29,834 nucleotides of DNA from Bog-793 sp035625025 (lineage in GTDB: Bacteria > Actinomycetota > Acidimicrobiia > Acidimicrobiales > Bog-793), in contig DASPQJ010000010.1 in NCBI GenBank assembly GCA_035625025.1, forward strand, positions 1-29,834, written 5' to 3'. A program made the position numbers and the translations under genes. Positions 23,936-29,834 of this stretch are shown here, piece by piece. The notes below the pieces were generated by a model. It ran no database searches. It had not been told where the DNA came from and was given only the letters and a program-made list of their open reading frames with translations. Every line of letters starts with the position of its first letter. Within the stretch, counting starts at the first letter, position 1.

Positions 23936-24790
23936 ATGCGCGCGCGGGCCCCTGCTTCCTCGGCGAACCTCGGACCGGGCTTTGATGCGGTCGCGCTCGC
24001 GTTGGCGCTCGCCGTCGAGGTCGAGATCACACCGGCGGCACGTCTCGAGATCCGTTCCGAGGGCGAAGGTGCCGACCTTCCCCAGGACGCCTCGCACCTC
24101 GCCGTCCGGGTCGCGACGGCGGTCGTCGGCCACGATCACCTCGCGATCACCGTGCGCTCGGCCATCCCCGTCGGACGGGGTCTTGGTTCCTCCGCCGCGC
24201 TCGCGGCCGCCGCGGCGGCCGCCGCGGGGTCGGAGAACCCGCTCGCGGTCGCGGCCGGTTTCGACGGCCACGCCGAGAACGCCGCCGCCGCGGTCCTCGG
24301 CGGACTGGTCGCCGCGACCTTCGTGGGCGGACGTCCGGTCACCTGCCGGTTGCGACTCGACCCGTCGCTCGCCTTCGTCGTCGTAATTCCCGAGCGCGTG
24401 CTCGCGACCGAAGAGGCCCGGGCGGTGTTGCCGCCGAATGTTCCCTTCGCCGATGCGGTCGTGAACCTCGGTCGTCTCGGCCTGCTCCTGGGCGGTCTCG
24501 CCGACGCGACGCAGCTCGTCGCGGCCGCGGGCGAGGACCGTCTCCACCAGCGGGCGCGCTCGGTGTTGTTCCCGGAGGCGCCCGAGCTGCTCGAGCGCCT
24601 CGTCGCCGGGGGCGCGACGACCGTCTGCTGGTCCGGAGCCGGCACGAGCCTGCTCGGGATCTGCACCTCGAGGACGGCCGCGACCCGAGTGCGGGAGGCC
24701 GGAGAGGTGGCGCTCGCCGATCTCCGCGTCGCGGGACGTGCGGTCGTGCTCGAACCGGATCTCGCGGGACTCGTCGTCGACAAGGACTAG
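23936..24790 (+). CDS. thrB: Homoserine kinase
   Basis: ThrB phosphorylates homoserine with ATP on the route to threonine. The 284-residue GHMP kinase has PASSANLGPGFD at residues 6-17, the ATP-binding motif PVGRGLGSSAA at 78-88, and GHAENAAAAVLGG, where most family members have GHPDN. A C-terminal GHMP segment (TVCWSGAGTSLLGI) carries the Gly-rich loop. The length is slightly short of the usual 300 but all motifs are there. ATG 23936 starts just before the first motif, with no clear Shine-Dalgarno. It is 153 bp after ftsK and 28 bp before a GNAT gene on the same strand. Homoserine dehydrogenase and threonine synthase genes, often adjacent, are absent from this window. Confidence 0.93.
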   Translation: MRARAPASSANLGPGFDAVALALALAVEVEITPAARLEIRSEGEGADLPQDASHLAVRVATAVVGHDHLAITVRSAIPVGRGLGSSAALAAAAAAAAGSENPLAVAAGFDGHAENAAAAVLGGLVAATFVGGRPVTCRLRLDPSLAFVVVIPERVLATEEARAVLPPNVPFADAVVNLGRLGLLLGGLADATQLVAAAGEDRLHQRARSVLFPEAPELLERLVAGGATTVCWSGAGTSLLGICTSRTAATRVREAGEVALADLRVAGRAVVLEPDLAGLVVDKD

Positions 24791-24818
24791 ACCCGTTCCC
24801 GTCGTGGGATCATCGGGC

Positions 24819-25499
24819 ATGACCTCCGGACACCCCTTGGCGGACCTCTGGCCGCTCCACGAGATCGTCGTGCGGACCCCCCGCCTCGCGCTTCGCTACC
24901 CGAGCGACGAGGACCTCGCCGTCCTGGCGACGATTCCCTCGGAAGGGATCCACGAACCAGGCCGCCAGCCCTTCCGCGTCGCCTGGACCGAGGTCGAGTC
25001 GCCCCGGCGGGAACGGGAGTCACTGCAATGGTGGTGGTCGAAGCGGGCGAGCTGGTCGGTCGACGATTGGTGGCTCTCGCTCGCGGTCGTCGTCGACGGC
25101 CAGCCCGTCGGGGTGCAGGACCTCGTGGCGAAGAACTTCGTCACGCTTCGCTCGGTCACGACCGGTTCCTGGCTCGTGCGGCGCGCCCAGGGACGCGGCA
25201 TCGGCACCGAGATGCGAGCCGCCGTCGTCGAATTGGCGTTTCGAGGCCTCGGCGCGCTCGAGGCGCATTCGGCGGCGTTCGACTGGAACCTCCCGTCGAT
25301 TCGCGTCTCGGAGAAGGTCGGTTACGTCCCGAACGGCGGAGAGCTCGCGCTGCGCGGCACCGAACGCGACCGCTTGCAGTGCCTCCGGCTCTCGCGGGAG
25401 GCGTGGCTGGCTCGCCGTCGCGACGACATCGAGATCACGGGACTCGAAGGCGCGCTGGGGCTTTTCGGGCTCAGAGAGGACCTCGACCCCCTCGTCTGA
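24819..25499 (+). CDS. GNAT family N-acetyltransferase, RimJ/RimL-like
   Basis: A 226-residue acetyltransferase. The N-terminal TPRLALRYPSDEDLAVL is the typical first strand and helix of RimJ/L-type enzymes. The acetyl-CoA-binding motif appears as GSWLVRRAQGRGIGTEMRAAVVELAF (R/Q-x-x-G-x-G/A loop), followed by ALEAHSAAFDWNLPSIRVSEKVGY, the standard N-x-x-S-x-x-V-x-E-K-x-G-Y pattern. Substrates of this group range from ribosomal protein N-termini to small molecules and cannot be inferred. ATG 24819 is chosen because it places TPRLALR near the N-terminus; it follows thrB by 28 bp, so both may be cotranscribed. Its stop codon lies 3 nt from that of the convergent sufU. Confidence 0.87.
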   Translation: MTSGHPLADLWPLHEIVVRTPRLALRYPSDEDLAVLATIPSEGIHEPGRQPFRVAWTEVESPRRERESLQWWWSKRASWSVDDWWLSLAVVVDGQPVGVQDLVAKNFVTLRSVTTGSWLVRRAQGRGIGTEMRAAVVELAFRGLGALEAHSAAFDWNLPSIRVSEKVGYVPNGGELALRGTERDRLQCLRLSREAWLARRRDDIEITGLEGALGLFGLREDLDPLV

Positions 25500-25502
25500 G
25501 CG

Positions 25503-25988
25503 TCAGGCCTCGGTCACCAGACCGGCAGCGACCTCGTCGAGGCCCTGGACGAGCGCGTTCCAGGCGAGCGTCGCGCACTTGATGCGGACCGGGAACTTCA
25601 CGACGCCCTGGAGGGCGCCGAGCTCGCCGAGGGTGGCGGGATCGACCGGCTCGGTCGGGGAGCTGTCCTCCTCGGAGAGCGAGCCGTCGATCGCCATCAT
25701 CGACTTAAACGACCGCACGAGGCCGCGCACGTCGTCGAGGGGGCGACCCTTGACCGCGGCCGACATCATCGAGGCCGAGGACTGGCTGATCGAGCAACCC
25801 CGCCCGTCGATTCGGAGATCGGCCAGAACTCCGTCGCGCACTTCGAGATAGATCACGATCTCGTCGCCACACAGCGGATTGAAACCCTCGACGCGGTGTG
25901 CGGGAGGGACAGGCAGTTCGCCGCGATTACGCGGCGAACGGTAATGGTCGAGGATGATCTCGCGGTAGAGGTCTTCGAGTTCATTCAT
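25503..25988 (-). CDS. sufU: Fe-S cluster assembly protein SufU
   Basis: SufU is a zinc protein that accepts persulfide sulfur from SufS in the SUF pathway. The 161-residue protein has the three conserved Cys in order: NPLCGDE (Cys40, with ligand Asp42), GRGCSISQSSASMM (Cys65) and RIKCATLAWNAL (Cys138). The extra loop of about 20 residues before the third Cys (about 103-130) distinguishes SufU from IscU scaffolds. The N-terminal LEDLYREIILDHYRSPRN is family-typical. ATG 25988 is the natural start, with no strong Shine-Dalgarno. It is the last gene of the sufC-sufS-sufU unit, 58 bp after sufS. Confidence 0.95.
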   Translation of the reverse strand: MNELEDLYREIILDHYRSPRNRGELPVPPAHRVEGFNPLCGDEIVIYLEVRDGVLADLRIDGRGCSISQSSASMMSAAVKGRPLDDVRGLVRSFKSMMAIDGSLSEEDSSPTEPVDPATLGELGALQGVVKFPVRIKCATLAWNALVQGLDEVAAGLVTEA

Positions 25989-26046
25989 CTTCGTCGCGCC
26001 CGTACCCGCCTTTCCGTTCCCCGTTCCAGCTGGGGCCGTAGAGATC

Positions 26047-27281
26047 TCAGGAGAACAGCTTTTGCACCGCGCCGAGCCCGTCGACGAGGGCGTCGATGTC
26101 GGACTCGTCGTTGTAGAGGTACAGCGACGCCCGCGTCGTCGCCGAGACTCCGAGGACCCGCATGAGGGGCTTGGCGCAGTGATGGCCCGCGCGGACGCAC
26201 ACACCTGACTGGTCGAGCACCTGCGCGACGTCGTGGGGGTGCACCTCGCCGAAGGCGAACGAGATCACGCCGGAACGGCGGACCGGATCCGGCGCCGGTC
26301 CGAAGACGCGGATCACGTCGTAGGCCGCGGCGAGTCGTCCGAGCGCGTAGTTGACGAGCGCGGTCTCATGCGCGCCGATGCGGTCGAGCCCGACACCTTC
26401 GAGGTAAGCGACGGCGGCGCCGAGCCCGATCGCCTCGGCGATCGGCGGCGTGCCGGCCTCGAACTTCCACGGGAGCTCGTTCGTCGTGAAGCCGTCGAGC
26501 GTGACATCGCGGATCATCTCGCCACCGCCGAGGAACGGCGCCATCGCCTCGAGCAGCTCCGTCCGGGCCCAGAGCGCCCCGATCCCGGTCGGACCGAGCA
26601 TCTTGTGGCCCGTCAGAGCGAAGAAATCAGCTCCCATCGCGGCCACGTCCACGGGTCGGTGCGGTGCGAGCTGTGCCCCGTCGACAAGCACGACCGCGCC
26701 GGCGGCGCGCGCCGCGGCGACGATCGGGTCGAGGTCCACGATCGTGCCGAGCACGTTCGACGCCGCGGTGACGCCGACGAGCTTGGCGCCTTCGGTGAGC
26801 CGGTCGAGTTGCGAGAGATCGAGGTGGAAGTCCGCGCCGAGCGGGATGAACCGAAGCTCGATCCCGAGCTCGTCTTTCAGCATCAGCCAGGGCACGAGAT
26901 TGGCGTGGTGCTCGATCTCGCTCAAAACGACGACATCGCCGGAGCGCAGGTTCTGACGTCCCCAGGCGTAGGCGACGAGGTTGATCGCCTCGGTCGCGTT
27001 CTTCGTGAAGACGACCTCACGGTGCGGGTGCGGGGCTCCGATGAAGCGACCGAGGCTCGCCCGCGCCGCCTCGAGCTGGCGTGTCGCCTCCTCGGCGATG
27101 GCGTAGACACCGCGGTGGACGTTGGCGTGGGTGGTCGCGTAGTAGACGTCCATCGCGTCCAACACGGACTGGGGGCGCTGGGCCGAGGCGGCGGAGTCGA
27201 GGTAGACGAGCGGACGGTCGCCGTCAGAGCGCGACAGAAGCGGGAAGTCCTTCTTCAGCGCCTGCACGTCCAGGGACTCGG

Positions 27282-27294
<13 letters not shown>
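26047..27294 (-). CDS. sufS: Cysteine desulfurase SufS
   Basis: A PLP-dependent group II cysteine desulfurase that removes sulfur from cysteine and passes it to SufU. The 415-residue protein has YLDSAASAQRP near the N-terminus, HANVHRGVY, FTKNATEAINLVAY, SEIEHHANLVPW, VDGAQLAPH, the PLP Lys in TGHKMLGPTG (Lys231) and the active-site Cys in VRAGHHCAKPLM (Cys373). The C-terminal ATTRASLYLYND matches the ATARASxYxYN signature. All key residues are intact. The start is GTG 27294, overlapping the 3' end of sufC by 13 nt, so translation is probably coupled. Confidence 0.97.
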
Positions 27295-28091
<797 letters not shown>

Positions 28092-28097
28092 GTCCCC

Positions 28098-28103
28098 ATG
28101 TTA
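28098..28103 (-). promoter_or_regulatory. -10-like hexamer TAACAT before sufC
   Basis: Within the AT-rich 58-bp gap between the MBL gene and sufC, TAACAT lies 6 nt before the GTG of sufC with no Shine-Dalgarno, consistent with a leaderless transcript. A short GTG-N5-CAC inverted repeat (complement of about 28118-28128) lies just upstream, but is too short to call an operator. Confidence 0.4.
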
Positions 28104-28149
28104 TGCGTTTATCGTGATTTGCACTACGCGAATAGGGGAAATTGTCCGC

Positions 28150-28758
28150 TCACCAACCGCGGCGGACCCACGCCACGAGATGGGGTCTCTCGTCGCCGAT
28201 CGTCGTGTCCGCACCATGCCCCGGCATGACGATCGTCTCGGCGGGCAGCGGCGTGAACAGGCGGCGGTCGATCGAGGCGATGATCTGAGCGAAGTCGCCG
28301 CCTGGAAAGGTCGTGTTCCCAGGACCCCCGGGGAACAGGGTGTCGCCCGAGAACAGCACCGGTGAGCCTTCAACAACAAAGCACGTCGAACCGGGGGTGT
28401 GCCCCGGCGTGTGGATCGTGCGGACGCGCAACCGGCCGACGGAGATGACAGCGTCGTCTTCGAGAAGCAGGTCGTAGGAGGGCAGCATCGCGGCGTCCCC
28501 CGCGGCCACCGCCACCTTGTAACCGGCTTCGCGCAGCGCAGGAACCGCCTGGATGTGGTCCCAATGGCCGTGGGTCTCGACGATCTGCCGGACGTCGAGC
28601 TCCCGGCAGGTCTCGAGCAGGAGCTCCTGCTCGTTCGCCGCGTCGACCAGGAGCGATTCGCCCGTCGTCTTGCAACGCGCGACGAAGACGTTGTTGTCAA
28701 TGGGTCCGACAACCAGGCGATGGATGGCCACCTGACCGTCTTCGTAGTGGAGCGACAC
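28150..28758 (-). CDS. MBL-fold metallo-hydrolase, glyoxalase II-like
   Basis: A 202-residue protein of the glyoxalase II / persulfide dioxygenase-like branch. The metal-binding motif is THGHWDH (62-68), followed by the ligand His in HTPGHTPGS (116-124), the bridging Asp in FSGDTLF (136-142) and the last His in MPGHG (178-182). The N-terminal VGPIDNNVFVA matches the usual substrate-pocket strand. It is shorter than true glyoxalase II, lacking the C-terminal helical substrate domain, so the substrate (a thioester or other hydrolysable compound) is unknown. The GTG 28758 start has TAGCGT 5 nt upstream. It lies 58 bp before sufC on the same strand and may be read into the suf genes. Confidence 0.88.
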   Translation of the reverse strand: MSLHYEDGQVAIHRLVVGPIDNNVFVARCKTTGESLLVDAANEQELLLETCRELDVRQIVETHGHWDHIQAVPALREAGYKVAVAAGDAAMLPSYDLLLEDDAVISVGRLRVRTIHTPGHTPGSTCFVVEGSPVLFSGDTLFPGGPGNTTFPGGDFAQIIASIDRRLFTPLPAETIVMPGHGADTTIGDERPHLVAWVRRGW

Positions 28759-28763
28759 GCATC

Positions 28764-28769
28764 ACGCTA
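28764..28769 (-). promoter_or_regulatory. -10-like hexamer TAGCGT before the MBL hydrolase gene
   Basis: The hexamer is followed by 5 nt and the GTG start, with no Shine-Dalgarno. It is identical to the hexamers before dapA and ftsK. A leaderless transcript is inferred. Confidence 0.45.
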
Positions 28770-29060
28770 CCGCTCCACGCGGGAACCCGATTCCGGCGAA
28801 GCGGAGCGCCGCAGTGACGAGCACGCGTCTACGCGGTACGGAGCGTTCGGGCAGAGTGCCCTTGCCAGGCGATGGGCGGCGTTTGTGGCAGGTCGCGTCC
28901 CTCGTCTCGCGATTCGCTCGCGGCATGTCAGTCCCGATATGGTCCCATTACCCGCGTTCTGACTTGGCAGTCGGTCGTTTGCGTGACATACGGCAGTTCG
29001 TAGTGGGTGGCCCGCGTCCTGCCGCGGGCCGACAAGGCCAAGGAGGAGGCGCAAGGGGAG
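28770..29060 (+). promoter_or_regulatory. Upstream region of the NHL-repeat protein gene
   Basis: No gene is apparent. TTGGCA (28964-28969) and CATACG (28987-28992) are 17 bp apart and could form a promoter for the downstream gene. The purine-rich AAGGAGGAGG (about 29039-29048) and AAGGGGAG (29053-29060) precede the ATG at 29061; the first is somewhat far and the second is immediately adjacent, so which acts as Shine-Dalgarno is unclear. Confidence 0.35.
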
Positions 29061-29834
29061 ATGGGCGGGTCTCGCAAGGTCGCGGGAAGAGTCGTATGCC
29101 GTCTGGCTGTCGTCGCGGCGCTCGGCGTCGCTGGGGTTGGGGTGTGGCGGTCGATCCCGGGAGCAGGGGCTTCTGGCGCCGCGGATTTCTCGGTGATCGC
29201 CGGAGGCGCCACGACGGCGCCGACCACTGGAGGCACGCCAGGCCTCGAGACGGAACTCGAGCGACCCGAGGACGTCGCAGCCGACGCGAGCGGCAACGTC
29301 ATCGTCTGCGACACCTTTCGGAGCGAGGTCGAAGTCCTCGCCGAGAGCACCGCCGATCCCGGGTACATGATCGGATCCGGCGCGACGTGGACGCCGGGAA
29401 CCGTCTACGTGATCGCCGGCGACGTGGCGCGCTCGCCCGCACCAGTCACGACGGGATCGGCGGCAGCCTCGACGGGTCTCGGCTCGCCCGAAGGCGTTGC
29501 GGTGGACGAAAACGGCAACGTTCTCATTGCCGACACCGGAGACGATGAGGTCGAGGTACTCGCCATGAGTGCGACGAATCCGGGTTACGTGCTTGGGACG
29601 GGGGCCGCGTGGATCCCTGGTGATCTATACGTGATCGCTGGTCTCGGAAGGGCAAGAATTACGCCGACGCCGACGAGCTCCGGCGCGCCAGCAACCACAG
29701 TCGGACTTGACGCTCCGGCGGGCATAGCTGTCGATGGCGCTGGGAACGTGCTGATCGCGGACTCTGGACACAATCTTGTCGAGGCACTGGCGGTCGGATC
29801 GGTTCGTCCGGGATATGCGGCTGGATCATCATCG
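29061..29834 (+). CDS. Exported NHL-repeat (beta-propeller) protein, 3' end beyond window
   Basis: The frame is open from ATG 29061 to the window end (258 codons), so the gene is incomplete. The N-terminus (basic SRKVAGR, hydrophobic core LAVVAALGVAGVGV, and an AxA-like GASGAA site near residue 42) is a signal peptide. After it come repeats built around L-x-x-PEGVAVDENGNVLIADTG-x-x-x-VEVLA, the NHL motif. Each is followed by a second conserved part, PGYxxGxGAxWxPGxxYVIAG. NHL propellers bind proteins, RNA or carbohydrate, or act as enzymes; nothing here singles one out. Codons such as ATA, CTA and AGA become more common toward the window end, a mild composition change from its neighbours. Confidence 0.85.
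   Translation, partial: MGGSRKVAGRVVCRLAVVAALGVAGVGVWRSIPGAGASGAADFSVIAGGATTAPTTGGTPGLETELERPEDVAADASGNVIVCDTFRSEVEVLAESTADPGYMIGSGATWTPGTVYVIAGDVARSPAPVTTGSAAASTGLGSPEGVAVDENGNVLIADTGDDEVEVLAMSATNPGYVLGTGAAWIPGDLYVIAGLGRARITPTPTSSGAPATTVGLDAPAGIAVDGAGNVLIADSGHNLVEALAVGSVRPGYAAGSSS
29193..29834 (+). repeat. In-frame tandem repeats of about 73 codons
   Basis: The VIAG marker recurs at 29193, 29409 and 29631, giving periods of 216 and 222 bp (72 and 74 codons). Within each unit the order is VIAG, a variable Thr/Pro/Gly-rich loop, the NHL core (VAxDxxGNVxIxDT) and the GxGAxWxPG segment. The third unit is cut by the window edge. The repeats are diverged at DNA level, so they are not recent copies. 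Confidence 0.75.

Overview
The window reads as one contiguous chromosomal stretch of a high-GC Gram-positive bacterium, almost certainly an actinobacterium (Actinomycetota). Evidence: strong G/C bias at third codon positions, frequent GTG starts, a WhiG/FliA-type sigma factor, and the gene order M16 peptidase - dapB - dapA - RNase J - ftsK, which is a conserved actinobacterial core neighbourhood (normally downstream of pnp). A member of class Acidimicrobiia is my best guess, but that is inference. No rRNA, tRNA, CRISPR, insertion sequence, integrase or phage gene is visible.

Layout. 1-1260: 3' part of an M16 zinc peptidase, cut by the window edge. 1567-3078: a DHA2-type MFS exporter behind an AT-rich promoter/operator-like block. 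3514-9897: a complete peptide/nickel-type ABC importer, with binding protein and two permeases on + and one fused double ATPase on - facing them. 10151-14643: dapB, a decayed membrane-protein pseudogene, dapA and RNase J (overlapping dapA). 14663-18503: a WhiG/FliA-like sigma factor and, divergent from it across an AT-rich 0.55 kb region, a membrane GGDEF-EAL protein. 18388-19685 (-): a two-gene cassette of an S-adenosylmethionine-decarboxylase-like protein and a LuxI/GNAT-like acyltransferase. 20219-25499 (+): a Gfo/Idh/MocA oxidoreductase, FtsK, homoserine kinase and a GNAT acetyltransferase. 25503-28758 (-): MBL-fold hydrolase, then sufC-sufS-sufU. 29061-end (+): an exported NHL-repeat protein running off the window.

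Function. The core is housekeeping: lysine/diaminopimelate synthesis (dapB, dapA), threonine branch (thrB), RNA decay (rnj), chromosome segregation (ftsK) and Fe-S assembly (sufCSU). About 9 kb of transport genes sits between the M16 peptidase and dapB, and regulatory/signalling genes sit between rnj and ftsK, so the ancestral cluster appears opened at two places. The signalling block is the most unusual part: a WhiG-like sigma factor, a c-di-GMP enzyme with a degenerate GGDEF but intact EAL motifs, and a pair of putative SAM-linked enzymes. Several genes have a TAGCGT-like -10 hexamer 4-10 nt before the start codon, suggesting leaderless or near-leaderless mRNAs.

All calls come from reading sequence motifs by eye; no database search was run.
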